Assembly (NCBI GenBank): GCA_026397695.1 | Contig: JAPLUJ010000723.1 | Span: forward strand, 1 to 24,565 | Direction of reading: 5' to 3' | DNA: 24,565 bases | DNA from: Verrucomicrobiota bacterium | Lineage (GTDB): Bacteria > Verrucomicrobiota > Verrucomicrobiia > Verrucomicrobiales > Akkermansiaceae | Shown here: positions 1 to 5,482 of the stretch, one piece after another | Numbering within the stretch: position 1 is the stretch's first letter | Layout of the letters: each line of letters starts with the position of its first letter | Program-made: the position numbers and the translations under genes | Notes under the pieces: generated by a model | What the model was told of the DNA's origin: nothing | Databases searched by the model: none | What the model saw: only the letters and a program-made list of their open reading frames with translations

Positions 1-19
1 AGCTGAGGGTGTGGTTCAT
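1..19 (-). CDS. Start of a probable toxin gene, cut by window edge
   Basis: An ATG at 19-17 (minus) overlaps the TGA stop of the upstream antitoxin-like gene in an ATGA arrangement, and the reading frame stays open to the window edge (M-N-H-T-L-S). The four-base overlap is the usual layout of translationally coupled antitoxin-toxin pairs, and in this antitoxin family the partner is usually a RelE/ParE-type toxin. Only six codons are visible, so the family cannot be read from the sequence. The call rests on position. Confidence 0.4.
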
Positions 20-240
20 GATCGATTGCGACGCCGTGCGACGCCGCTCCAGAAAGCGGATTCGCTGAGTGGCTTGATCATGCCGGTTTCAATTTCGGTC
101 TCGCGCCGCGCGGCCTCGTGAAGGATTTCTGGCGGAGTGGTGATGGGTGCCGCACTATGGAGAAGATCGCACGCCAGCTTGATGCGGGACCGCCGTGGCA
201 GCTTCATGGCCAAACTTTGGACTTCGGATGCGGAATTCAT
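16..240 (-). CDS. Addiction-module antitoxin-like protein (PF09720-type)
   Basis: A 74-residue protein resembling the 'putative addiction module component' antitoxins: an N-terminal amphipathic helix rich in Leu/Arg (SLAMKLPRRSRIKLACDLL), then an E-x-x-R-R-E-x-E-I-E-x-G motif and a short C-terminal tail with a P-L-S-E segment. These small antitoxins bind and neutralise RelE/ParE-like toxins. The open frame runs upstream to 459, but that extension is translated AT-rich repeat, so the ATG at 240-238 is chosen. It is also the start that fits the leaderless promoter geometry of the neighbouring TA operons (TTGCCG at 274-269, GATCCT at 252-247). The gene ends in ATGA overlapping the next start. 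Family assignment is by remembered pattern and moderately sure. Confidence 0.65.
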   Translation of the reverse strand: MNSASEVQSLAMKLPRRSRIKLACDLLHSAAPITTPPEILHEAARRETEIETGMIKPLSESAFWSGVARRRNRS

Positions 241-246
241 GGGCAG

Positions 247-274
247 AGGATCGCACGCGTGGATTGCGCGGCAA
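247..274 (-). promoter_or_regulatory. Candidate leaderless promoter of the antitoxin-like gene
   Basis: Minus strand: TTGCCG (274-269), 16-bp spacer, GATCCT (252-247), then 6 bp to the ATG. The -10 keeps the A at position 2 and the T at position 6. Transcription would start at about the A of ATG. No Shine-Dalgarno sequence is visible. Confidence 0.45.
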
Positions 275-377
275 GTGGAAAGTGTCCGGAGTCCAGCAGT
301 GTCCAAGGCGTTTGGCTGGCTATGGCAGTGTGCCACATCCAAGCGGCTGAAAACATCGGATTGCCGATTGCGGATTG

Positions 378-500
378 TTGATTTTGAATTTTGAATTTTA
401 AATTTTGAATGGAAGAGAAGAGGTGCTTCGCGCTGGACTCTTGGTCTTGCATTCAACATTCAACATTCAACATTCAGAATTCAAAATTCCCCATTGGCTC
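378..500. repeat. Heptad-repeat palindrome, copy 1
   Basis: Left arm of 7-bp units GAATTTT/AAATTTT, a GC-richer hinge (GAAGAGAAGAGGTGCTTCGCGC), and a right arm of 7-bp units CATTCAA ending in GAATTCAAAATTC. The arms are roughly inverse-complementary, so the unit could form a long imperfect hairpin. It recurs at 1380-1500 and 4331-4460 with the same hinge. Not coding, although it keeps frames open and extends ORFs artificially. Confidence 0.8.
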
Positions 501-652
501 TTCCTTTGCGCCTTTGCGGCTTTGCGCGAGACCTTCTTCCACAATGCCAATGCGAAGAGATTTTGAATGTTGATTGTTGGATTGAAGAGGAAGAGGGAGA
601 AGTTTGAAAAGGAGGCAGCAGAGGGTGCCCGACCCCACCTGCCCACCGAGCG
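501..652. other. Intergenic stretch with repeat fragments
   Basis: Contains a piece of another dispersed repeat (CCTTTGCGGCTTTGCGCGAG near 515-534, seen again near 4879-4898), a short heptad-like stretch near 560-590, and an 'agtttgaaa...cagagggtgcc' segment at about 600-630 that recurs at about 3008-3035. I see no gene here. Confidence 0.6.
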
Positions 653-955
653 TCAGATGACATCCTCCGGAAAGTGTCTGTTGAAGTCCATTGCCCCGTG
701 GAGAATGCGGATCACCTGCAGAGCGTCGTCCCCGACGGCGAAAAAGATGACGTGCATTTCGTACCGGGCAGAGCGACAGCCTTGTGAAAGGTCATTGCGC
801 TGGCGGAAGGTGTCGGGCTGGGCCTGGATCGCCTCCAGTTTTTTCCACAACCCACTCACATAGTGCGCTTCCTGCTCGGCACCCCAAGTTTGGCGCGTAT
901 AAATGGCGATGGATTGGAGGTCGTGGATCGCGGCGGGCGAGAGAACGAGCTTCAT
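653..955 (-). CDS. parE: ParE/RelE-family toxin
   Basis: A 100-residue protein with the ParE/RelE plan: N-terminal beta strand (MKLVLSPAAIHDLQSIAIYT), a helical region with W-G-x-E-x-A, then a C-terminal sheet reading RSARYEMHVIFFAV and VIRILHGAMD. The 'R-x-x-x-Y-x-x-x-y...v-v-r-i-l-H-g-x-m-D' tail is typical of ParE. Characterised ParE toxins poison DNA gyrase, whereas RelE toxins cut mRNA on the ribosome; the sequence fits ParE better. The start at 955 overlaps the antitoxin stop (ATGA). The frame remains open upstream to 1447, but that stretch is the antitoxin read in another frame plus repeat DNA. Confidence 0.85.
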   Translation of the reverse strand: MKLVLSPAAIHDLQSIAIYTRQTWGAEQEAHYVSGLWKKLEAIQAQPDTFRQRNDLSQGCRSARYEMHVIFFAVGDDALQVIRILHGAMDFNRHFPEDVI

Positions 956-1191
956 CGAGTGCCATTTGCGAGGGTCTGAAATTCGTCCTCGGAGTTCACT
1001 GAAGTGCCTTCGCCACGTTGGAGTTGATTCCAGCCGAGGTCGATCTCGGCTTGAAGGCGCGAGTGCATGGCGTCGCGTTCCCGCATCAGCCGCAGCGATT
1101 CCCCGACCACCTCGCTGGCGCTGTTGTAAACGCCGGAATCCACTTTGAGCCTGATCAGATGTTCCAACTCTTGCGTGAGAGAAATATGCAT
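952..1191 (-). CDS. parD: ParD-family ribbon-helix-helix antitoxin
   Basis: 79 residues. The first 45 form a ParD/CopG-type ribbon-helix-helix: MHISLTQELEHLIRLKVDSG is the strand plus first helix and VYNSASEVVGESLRLMRERD the second, with the characteristic Y-x-S-A-S-E-V-V. The C-terminal tail would wrap and neutralise ParE. Such antitoxins autorepress their operon. It is the first gene of a two-gene operon with the toxin. Unlike the other modules here it has a strong Shine-Dalgarno sequence (AAGGAGGT, 1204-1197) five bases before the ATG, which fixes the start. Confidence 0.88.
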   Translation of the reverse strand: MHISLTQELEHLIRLKVDSGVYNSASEVVGESLRLMRERDAMHSRLQAEIDLGWNQLQRGEGTSVNSEDEFQTLANGTR

Positions 1192-1196
1192 GGGAA

Positions 1197-1242
1197 ACCT
1201 CCTTACGGGGTCTAGCTTGCTTCAAGACCCATGGCTTGTCAA
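1197..1242 (-). promoter_or_regulatory. parD promoter and Shine-Dalgarno sequence
   Basis: Minus strand: perfect TTGACA at 1242-1237, 17-bp spacer, CAAGCT at 1219-1214 (weak -10 keeping A2 and T6), then AAGGAGGT at 1204-1197. This is the one TA operon here predicted to have a leadered mRNA. The SD is certain by eye; the -10 is weak. Confidence 0.5.
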
Positions 1243-1281
1243 TCTTGGAAGTGACATCTGAGGCGGCAAAACTCTCATCGG

Positions 1282-1346
1282 GCCTAACTGGCATGGCACC
1301 GCGAAGCGGGGCAATGCGGAGTGAGCGCCAGCGAACTTGGTTAGGC
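1282..1346. other. attC-like integron recombination site
   Basis: GCCTAAC (1282-1288) and GTTAGGC (1340-1346) are perfect inverted 7-mers matching the attC R'' (RYYYAAC) and R' (GTTRRRY) consensus, 65 bp end to end. Inside, TGGC (1289-1292) pairs with GCCA (1327-1330), and the centre holds a GCACCGC-GAA-GCGGGGC hairpin. Size and architecture fit an integron cassette site; the L boxes are less clear. It sits just upstream of parDE. No integrase gene is in the window. Confidence 0.5.
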
Positions 1347-1379
1347 GCGGGTTTGCTGCGGCGGAGAAGGTGAGGGAAA

Positions 1380-1500
1380 AATGTTGAATTTTGAATTTTG
1401 AATTTTGAATTGAAGAGGAGAGGTGCTTCGCGCTCTTGGTCTTGCATTCAACATTCAGCATTCAGAATTCAAAATTCACCATTGGCTCGCTTGCGAGCCT
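1380..1500. repeat. Heptad-repeat palindrome, copy 2
   Basis: The same unit as at 378-500: GAATTTT heptads, hinge GAAGAGGAGAGGTGCTTCGCGC, then CATTCAA-type heptads, ending with TTGGCTCGCTTGCGAGCC, a small palindrome also seen at 3496-3513 and 4441-4458. Confidence 0.8.
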
Positions 1501-1530
1501 GTCCCCGCTAAATCACATTGGGGGCAAGAC
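1501..1530. repeat. CCCGCTAAATCACATT box, copy 1
   Basis: Short dispersed box CCCCGCTAAATCACATTG followed by GGGG and AAGA(C/G). Five copies occur in the window (here, about 3058, 4295, 7135 and 8109), all in the same orientation and all between TA modules. The flanking CCCC and GGGG could pair. Function unknown. Confidence 0.7.
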
Positions 1531-1569
1531 GCGGGACTGGAAGACTCAGTAGAAGGGTGCTTCGCGCCC

Positions 1570-1960
1570 TGTCATGCGGAAATGCGAACATCGAACATCC
1601 AACAAAGAGAAAATGCGAACATCGAACATCGAACGTCGAACATCCAACGTTGAACGAAAGAGAGAAAGGTGCGTCATGCTGAGGGAGAAAAGTTGCAGGT
1701 TGCAAGTTGCAAGTTGCCTGGCGCGCTCTTCTGTTCGAAGTTCGGCGTTCGATGTTGAATGTTCGATGTTCGTATTCCTCTTCTGTTCGAAGTTCGGCGT
1801 TCGATGTTGAATGTTCGATGTTCGTATTCCTCTTCTGTTCGAAGTTCGGCGTTCGATGTTGAATGTTCGATGTTCGTATTCCTCTTCTGTTCGAAGTTCG
1901 GCGTTCGATGTTGAATGTTCGATGTTCGTATTCATTCTTTCCGACAGGGCCGCGCCGGCG
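1570..1960. repeat. Composite repeat with four 52-bp tandem units, copy 1
   Basis: Begins with GAACATC/GAACGTC heptads, passes through an AACGTTGAACGAAAGAGAGA stretch and a GTTGCAAG octamer array (about 1692-1718), then four contiguous 52-bp units starting at 1734, 1786, 1838 and 1890 (each beginning TTCGAAGTTCGGCGTTCGAT), and ends at a TATTCATTCTTTCCGACAGG boundary. A homologous block lies at 5815-6165. The units abut with no unique spacers, so it is not a CRISPR array. Confidence 0.85.
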
Positions 1961-1987
1961 AGGTTGTTGTACGCCCCGAAAATGGGC

Positions 1988-2015
1988 TTGCGGCGGCCCT
2001 AATACGAGTTACTCT
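1988..2015 (+). promoter_or_regulatory. Candidate leaderless promoter of the DUF433 gene
   Basis: TTGCGG (1988-1993), 16-bp spacer, TACTCT (2010-2015), 6 bp, ATG at 2022. The decayed second DUF433 copy has the same TTGCGG-N16-TAGCCT-N6-ATG layout at 3113-3146, though the sequence in between differs. Confidence 0.45.
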
Positions 2016-2021
2016 CTCCGC

Positions 2022-2231
2022 ATGCGGGACTACCGTGGCATCATCACCCTAGAACCTGGCAAACGCGGTGGCAAGCCGTGCATCCGGCACATGCGCATCA
2101 CGGTGTATGACGTTCTTGGCTGGCTGGCTGCCGGGATGACGCCGGAAGAAATCCTGGCGGACTTTCCCGCATTGACCCAGCAGGATATCCAGGCATCATT
2201 GGCGTTTGAACCCATTCCCATCATCCCTTGA
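2022..2231 (+). CDS. DUF433 family antitoxin-like protein, C-terminus altered
   Basis: A 69-residue protein with the DUF433 pattern: G-I-I-T-L-E-P-G-K-R-G-G-K-P-C-I at residues 6-21, R-I-T-V-Y-D-V-L-G-W-L-A-A-G-M-T-P-E-E-I-L at 25-45, and the terminal helix LTQQDIQASLAF. DUF433 proteins are small winged-helix-like proteins usually encoded beside a DUF5615 PIN-like toxin, so an antitoxin role is likely. The normal 'L-A-Y-A-A-x-R-E' ending is replaced by FEPIPIIP and there is no DUF5615 gene downstream, so the C-terminus looks truncated at a fusion point. Its stop overlaps the next ATG (TGATG). The open frame extends upstream to 1863, but that part is tandem repeat, so the ATG at 2022 is chosen. 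Confidence 0.75.
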   Translation: MRDYRGIITLEPGKRGGKPCIRHMRITVYDVLGWLAAGMTPEEILADFPALTQQDIQASLAFEPIPIIP

Positions 2232-2422
2232 TGATCACCGAAAATTTCACTAAATCCTTCGAGGAGGCAGAGCGTTGGAACCTCCGATTCTGGCAAGCCC
2301 AGAAGCCGGAAGTCATTTTCGCGGCCGCCTGGCAGATGATTCTCGATTACCAGCTCCTTCACGACACTGATGCTGACGAACCAAGACTTCAAAGAACTGT
2401 TGAGCATTTTGGCAAAACATGA
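2231..2422 (+). CDS. Small protein upstream of nucleotidyltransferase (putative antitoxin)
   Basis: 63 residues: N-F-T-K-S-F-E-E-A-E-R-W-N then F-W-Q-A-Q-K-P-E and a closing D-E-P-R-L-Q-R-T-V-E-H-F. Small acidic proteins with a 'F-x-S-F-E-E-A-x' start and 'R-L-x-R-x-x-x-x-x' end commonly precede AbiEii/DUF6036-type nucleotidyltransferase genes. I infer it is the cognate partner of the next gene, which it overlaps by 53 bp in another frame. The start shares its A with the DUF433 stop (TGATG), suggesting translational coupling. No promoter of the local type lies directly upstream. The function is inferred from neighbourhood. Confidence 0.65.
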   Translation: MITENFTKSFEEAERWNLRFWQAQKPEVIFAAAWQMILDYQLLHDTDADEPRLQRTVEHFGKT

Positions 2423-2819
2423 GGTGAGGTATCTGATCATCGGCGGTTATGCGGTGATGAAATATACCGAACCCCGCTGGACCAAAGACCTCGATTTGCT
2501 CATCGCCACTGACCCTGAAAACGCGCGGGCGGTTTTCGCCGCGCTCAAGGATTTTGGCGCACCCTTGGCAGGTCTGAGCGCCGGGGATTTCACTGATGCC
2601 GGCTCGTTCTATCAAATGGGTCGCCCGCCAATGCGCGTCGATGTGATGATGTCCATTCCCGGCGTGACATTCGAACAGGCATGGCTGAACAAGGAAACCA
2701 TGGAAATCACGGGCACTCCCGCGTTTTTCATTTCCCGCGAGGATTTGATGCTGTCCAAACAGGCGGCATCCCGCCCTCAGGACCTGATTGATTTGGAGAA
2801 CTTGAGGAAAAATCCCTGA
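2370..2819 (+). CDS. Nucleotidyltransferase-fold protein (AbiEii/DUF6036-like toxin)
   Basis: 149 residues with a minimal nucleotidyltransferase signature: I-I-G-G-Y-A-V (23-29), then R-W-T-K-D-L-D-L-L (36-44) giving the two metal-binding aspartates D40 and D42, and a third acidic strand R-V-D-V-M-M. The rest resembles the DUF6036/AbiEii-like group, with a C-terminal 'F-F-I-S-R-E-D-L-M-L-S-K...R-P-Q-D-L-I-D-L' segment shared by many such proteins. Members of this fold act as TA toxins that modify RNA or as abortive-infection factors. The substrate here is unknown. It is third in an operon with DUF433 and the small upstream ORF, which it overlaps. Confidence 0.75.
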   Translation: MLTNQDFKELLSILAKHEVRYLIIGGYAVMKYTEPRWTKDLDLLIATDPENARAVFAALKDFGAPLAGLSAGDFTDAGSFYQMGRPPMRVDVMMSIPGVTFEQAWLNKETMEITGTPAFFISREDLMLSKQAASRPQDLIDLENLRKNP

Positions 2820-2839
2820 CGCGTTGTGTCCGGGGTCCT

Positions 2840-2961
2840 TCAAAGTTTCAATAATCCAAGCACATCCTCGCGAGCGAGGCGTGGGTGGGCGTCACAAGGA
2901 TGTCGTCGATGGAATCGCCGGCCCCGAGGTAAGCGAGGATGGTTTCCACGGGACAAGCCGT
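2840..2961 (-). pseudogene. Frameshifted DUF433 remnant
   Basis: Read on the minus strand from 2961, the frame gives T-A-C-P-V-E-T-I-L-A-Y-L-G-A-G-D-S-I-D-D-I-L, the C-terminal half of a DUF433 domain. After I-L the match continues two bases out of frame as D-A-H-P-R-L-A-R-E-D-V-L-G-L-L. The N-terminal half is missing and the fragment runs into repeat DNA at about 2965. This is a different DUF433 subtype from the gene at 2022. It is a decayed antitoxin gene. Confidence 0.6.
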
Positions 2962-3057
2962 GCGCGCAGCTCCTCCGTGTGCTCCTGTTCAAAATTCTTA
3001 AGGAAGAGGTTTGAAACAGGAGAAAACAGAGGGTGCCAAATGGAGTGGCGCGCGGGA

Positions 3058-3086
3058 TCCCCGCTAAATCACATTGTGGTGGGGGA
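3058..3086. repeat. CCCGCTAAATCACATT box, copy 2
   Basis: Same dispersed box as at 1501, here followed by GTGGTGGGGGATACAAGACT. Confidence 0.6.
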
Positions 3087-3146
3087 TACAAGACTGCCGC
3101 ATACGAAACGGCTTGCGGCGGGCGCGGAATGGGCTAGCCTAGCCGC

Positions 3147-3230
3147 ATGCAGGACTATCGCGGCATCATCACCCTTGAACCTGGCAAACGCGGCGGCAAA
3201 CCGTGCATCCGGCACATGCGCATTGCTTAG
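3147..3230 (+). pseudogene. Truncated second copy of the DUF433 gene
   Basis: The first 26 codons closely match the DUF433 gene at 2022 (D-Y-R-G-I-I-T-L-E-P-G-K-R-G-G-K-P-C-I-R), then at R-I the sequence switches to the dispersed repeat CTTAGCGCCGGGCTATTTCA, giving an immediate TAG. The promoter-like TTGCGG-N16-TAGCCT (3113-3140) at the same distance from ATG is retained. A repeat junction has cut off the gene, leaving 27 codons. The same 'cgccgggctatttcatcccgcc' segment is found at 4390-4411. Confidence 0.8.
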
Positions 3231-3335
3231 CGCCGGGCTATTTCATCCCGCCGGTCTTGCATTCAAAATTCGTTACTACTCACCACCCGATTCACAATGG
3301 TTGCAGCCAGAAGCGGGTCGAATAAGATGATTTTG

Positions 3336-3426
3336 ACCACGGATTACACGAATTTTCACGGATGAGGAAAATTGGAAGAGTGGCGGTGTTTGCACTATAT
3401 CCGTGATCATCCGTGCCATCCGTGGT
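3336..3426. repeat. ACCACGGAT inverted repeat element
   Basis: ACCACGGAT (3336-3344) and ATCCGTGGT (3418-3426) are perfect inverted ends. The interior has more degenerate copies (ATTACACGAATTTTCACGGAT; ATCCGTGATCATCCGTGCC). It looks like a small palindromic dispersed repeat. The 2962-3534 stretch otherwise holds only repeat fragments and the DUF433 remnant at 3147. Confidence 0.6.
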
Positions 3427-3469
3427 TGAAATTCAATTTATCTTCAAATTGCTGGACCTGAGTAGTAAC

Positions 3470-3513
3470 CAAAATTCAACATTCAACATTCAACATTGGC
3501 TCGCTTGCGAGCC
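3470..3513. repeat. Half heptad-repeat unit
   Basis: Right arm only of the heptad palindrome: CATTCAA units followed by TTGGCTCGCTTGCGAGCC. It lies just past the end of the PIN toxin gene. Confidence 0.65.
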
Positions 3514-3534
3514 AGGCGCGGCTACTTTGTCACG

Positions 3535-3966
3535 TCACCCTGGCGGAGGAGCAGCCGCTAGGGATTGGAGAAAAAGCGGCGGCTTGCACGTTTGGAACTC
3601 CCCATAGAAAAGGCCGACATCGAGAAGATGGCGATCGTAGGTCACCAAATGGGTTGCCGCGCCATTGATCGCGCAAAGCAGGAAAACCGTGTCGTCGGAA
3701 TCCACCGGATAGTGTCTGAAATGAAAAAAACGGATCTCGACAGTTTCGGCAAGCAGGAACAGGTCTGTTAGGAATGCCTCGACCATGTCGGGGCGATTCC
3801 CCTTTGCCAGGAGTTTTTCCGCATACTCCGCGGTGATGTCTGCGGAAACCAGCCACGCAAATTCACCACGCAACCATCGATCCATGATCGCCCGGTTTGG
3901 ACTGAGCGGGTTGCTGGTCCGATCCGCAGCCAAGACGACGTTCGTATCCAGTACCGCCCGCAGCAT
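3535..3966 (-). CDS. PIN-domain toxin (COG1569-like)
   Basis: About 143 residues. The N-terminus M-L-R-A-V-L-D-T-N-V-V-L-A-A carries the first PIN catalytic aspartate. A-D-I-T-A-E-Y-A-E-K-L-L supplies the conserved glutamate, and D-S-D-D-T-V-F-L-L-C-A-I-N-G-A with L-V-T-Y-D-R-H-L-L gives the remaining acidic positions. PIN toxins are metal-dependent RNases. The 'D-x-D-D...a-x-x-L-V-T-x-D-x-x-L-L' spacing is that of the COG1569 'toxin component, PIN family'. The ATG at 3966 shares one base with the antitoxin stop (TGATG); an in-frame GTG one codon upstream is an alternative. Second gene of an operon with the antitoxin. Confidence 0.85.
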   Translation of the reverse strand: MLRAVLDTNVVLAADRTSNPLSPNRAIMDRWLRGEFAWLVSADITAEYAEKLLAKGNRPDMVEAFLTDLFLLAETVEIRFFHFRHYPVDSDDTVFLLCAINGAATHLVTYDRHLLDVGLFYGEFQTCKPPLFLQSLAAAPPPG

Positions 3967-4232
3967 CACGAGTTCCCTTGGTTTTCGAGCATCGTTTCAA
4001 GATGGCGGCTGAAACTCTGTTTCACTTCGTCGCTATCAAAACCGGCGTCCCGCTTTGCCGCGGCCTTTTCTTGTGCCCTTGCCACCAAGGCCAAGGTTTC
4101 AGGATGAAAGCGCTTCTGTCGTTGTTCAAACTGGGCCACCTCCAGCTTGATAAATCGCGTGACCCGTTCGCTCAAGCCCGGAATCCGGCTTGCTTGTTCG
4201 GCCAGATCGTCTGGAATTTTCAGCGCGTTCAT
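3966..4232 (-). CDS. Antitoxin partner of the PIN toxin
   Basis: 88 residues. The N-terminal part (M-N-A-L-K-I-P-D-D-L-A-E-Q-A) looks like a short strand plus helix. P-G-L-S-E-R-V-T-R-F-I-K-L-E-V-A-Q-F-E follows, and then a long charged helix with a flexible tail typical of a toxin-wrapping segment. I recognise it as an antitoxin by position, size and this pattern, and do not assign a firm family. Its stop overlaps the toxin start. Its promoter fits the leaderless scheme (4266-4239) and no SD is visible. Confidence 0.75.
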   Translation of the reverse strand: MNALKIPDDLAEQASRIPGLSERVTRFIKLEVAQFEQRQKRFHPETLALVARAQEKAAAKRDAGFDSDEVKQSFSRHLETMLENQGNS

Positions 4233-4238
4233 GGCTAC

Positions 4239-4266
4239 AGTCTAGCTTGGATGGCCGTGGGTACAA
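4239..4266 (-). promoter_or_regulatory. Candidate leaderless promoter of the antitoxin/PIN operon
   Basis: Minus strand: TTGTAC (4266-4261), 16-bp spacer, TAGACT (4244-4239; 4 of 6 to TATAAT), 6 bp, ATG at 4232. Confidence 0.45.
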
Positions 4267-4294
4267 TGAGAAATTTGCCAATCAGGCCTGGGGC

Positions 4295-4325
4295 AGTCCC
4301 CGCTAAATCACATTTCGGGGAAGAG
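4295..4325. repeat. CCCGCTAAATCACATT box, copy 3
   Basis: Same box as at 1501, here with TTCGGGGAAGAG after it. Directly abuts the next heptad palindrome. Confidence 0.7.
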
Positions 4326-4330
4326 GGAGA

Positions 4331-4460
4331 GATTTTGAATTTTGAATTTTGAATTTTAAATTTTGAATGGAAGAGAAGAGGTGCTTCTCGCCGGGCTATT
4401 TCATCCCGCCGGTCTTTCATTCAACATTCAACATTCAACATTGGCTCGCTTGCGAGCCTC
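4331..4460. repeat. Heptad-repeat palindrome, copy 3
   Basis: GAATTTT heptads, hinge GAAGAGAAGAGGTGCTTCTCGC, then CATTCAA heptads and TTGGCTCGCTTGCGAGCC. The hinge here carries the extra 'cgccgggctatttcatcccgcc' segment that also truncates the DUF433 copy at 3230. Confidence 0.8.
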
Positions 4461-4550
4461 TGCGGCGGAGACGCTGAAGAGTTCGTTAGAAGTGATTCGT
4501 TATTTGTTATTGGTGGAGAGGTCATGCACCGCGTATGCCCATCGGAAAAC

Positions 4551-4872
4551 GGTAGGGACGAGCAGCCTTGCTCGTCCGAGGCTCCCCCCTGAGGGCGGGA
4601 TGCTGCAGCGAAGTCAATGGCACCGCTCCTGCTCACCGCCCATGCGGGCGGACAAGTGGGCCGACCCAGGCGGGTCAGCCCTACCTAGCGGAAAAAACGG
4701 TAGGGACGAGCAGCCTTGCTCGTCCGAGGCTCCCCACCGAGGGCGGGATGCGATGGCTTGTCCATGCACCGCTCCTGCTCACCGCCCATGCGGGCGGACA
4801 AGTGGGCGGACCAAGGCTGGTCCGCCCTACCATTCGGAAAAAAGTGGGCTGACCCTGACTGGTCGGCCCTAC
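4551..4872. repeat. GGTAGGG...CCCTACC palindromic elements, two copies plus part of a third
   Basis: Two about 134-bp units (4551-4685 and 4699-4831) begin GGTAGGG and end CCCTACC. Each is a chain of small hairpins: ACGAGCA-(gcct)-TGCTCGT, CGCCC/GGGCG-type boxes, CCGCCCATGCGGGCGG, and a GACC..GGTC pair. A partial third copy (about 4838-4872) follows. They are the reverse orientation of the copies at 10538 and 18267. No ORF here is credible. Confidence 0.85.
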
Positions 4873-5105
4873 CCATCTTTCCTTTGCGGCTTTGCGCGAG
4901 TCACTCTTCCACCTGAAACGCTGAAATTGGAAAGCGCCTTGCGCACTCTTCGTCTTGTGCCAGCTTGCAGCTTGCAACGTGCAACCCGGCGGGTTGGGCG
5001 GCACCGGGGTCTGCAAAGAGTGAGTGGAATGAAGAAGACCGGAAAGCAGGCCGGGGATTTTCATCAGAAATCCCCCCGATCCGCCTGACAAATGTATGTC
5101 CGGCC
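4873..5105. other. Intergenic stretch before hicBA
   Basis: Begins with a fragment of the CTTTGCGGCTTTGCGCGAG repeat and a GCTTGCAGCTTGCAACGTGC stretch. Contains one perfect hairpin, GGGGATTT (5053-5060) / AAATCCCC (5068-5075), without a T-run. No gene seen. Confidence 0.5.
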
Positions 5106-5134
5106 TTGCCTTCCGTGCCAAATAACTCTATTTT
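5106..5134 (+). promoter_or_regulatory. Candidate leaderless promoter of hicBA
   Basis: TTGCCT (5106-5111), 17-bp spacer, TATTTT (5129-5134; 4 of 6 to TATAAT), 6 bp, ATG at 5141. Confidence 0.5.
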
Positions 5135-5140
5135 ACCGCC

Positions 5141-5482
5141 ATGCAAACGCTGCGACTTCGCGCCATCATTTACCCCGCAGACGGGCTGTGGGTGGCCCAT
5201 GCCTTGGAAATGGATCTGATCGGCACCGGTGCTACCGAGGCGGCGGCCTTGCGGGAACTTCGATCCAATGTCGAAGCGCAGCTTTCATTTGCCAAACAGG
5301 AAAAGATCAACCCGTTCCACCCGGCTCCGGTTGAAATCCAGAAGCTCTGGGATGAAACCAACCTTGCGGTTCTTGGCATGGTTCGCTCCAGGATGAAGTC
5401 TCCGACCAGGTCCACCAGGTTTCTTGAGTGGACGGATGTCCAAGTGTCCCGGATCGGCAAGAATGTTTTCCAGTGCGTTTGA
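5141..5482 (+). CDS. hicB: HicB-family antitoxin
   Basis: 113 residues. The N-terminal half shows the HicB partial RNase-H-like fold: L-R-A-I-I-Y-P-A-D-G-L-W-V-A-H-A-L-E-M-D, then G-x-G-A-T-E-A-A-A-L-R-E-L-R-S-N-V. This is the usual 'y-x-x-e-d-g-x-w-v-a-x-x-x-e-l-d-l-x-g-x-G-x-T-x-e-E-A' layout. The C-terminal half is not an obvious ribbon-helix-helix. HicB binds and masks HicA and often represses the operon. Its TGA is followed directly by the ATG of the HicA gene with no gap, indicating coupled translation. The order hicB-hicA is the reverse of the E. coli order but is common elsewhere. Confidence 0.8.
   Translation: MQTLRLRAIIYPADGLWVAHALEMDLIGTGATEAAALRELRSNVEAQLSFAKQEKINPFHPAPVEIQKLWDETNLAVLGMVRSRMKSPTRSTRFLEWTDVQVSRIGKNVFQCV

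Noticed and set aside
956..1447. N-terminal extension of the ParE frame
   Set aside because: It overlaps the parD gene in another frame and then repeat DNA. The ATG at 955 with ATGA coupling is the fitting start.
1546..1935. Long minus-strand ORF, and similar plus-strand ORFs at 5587-6180 and 1574-2002
   Set aside because: They translate heptad and 52-bp repeats into periodic peptides (N-I-E-H-R-T-S or M-F-D-V-R-type units). The open frame is a by-product of the repeat.
1734..1941. Possible CRISPR array (regular 52-bp repeat)
   Set aside because: Units follow each other without unique spacers. The same holds for the 89-bp array at 11100-11435, and no cas gene is near.
3767..3771. GTTAG as a further attC core
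   Set aside because: It lies inside the PIN toxin gene, does not match GTTRRRY (GTTAGGA), and has no partner half.
5053..5075. Perfect hairpin as a terminator
   Set aside because: No T-run on either side and no gene ends just before it. It is kept only as part of the intergenic description.
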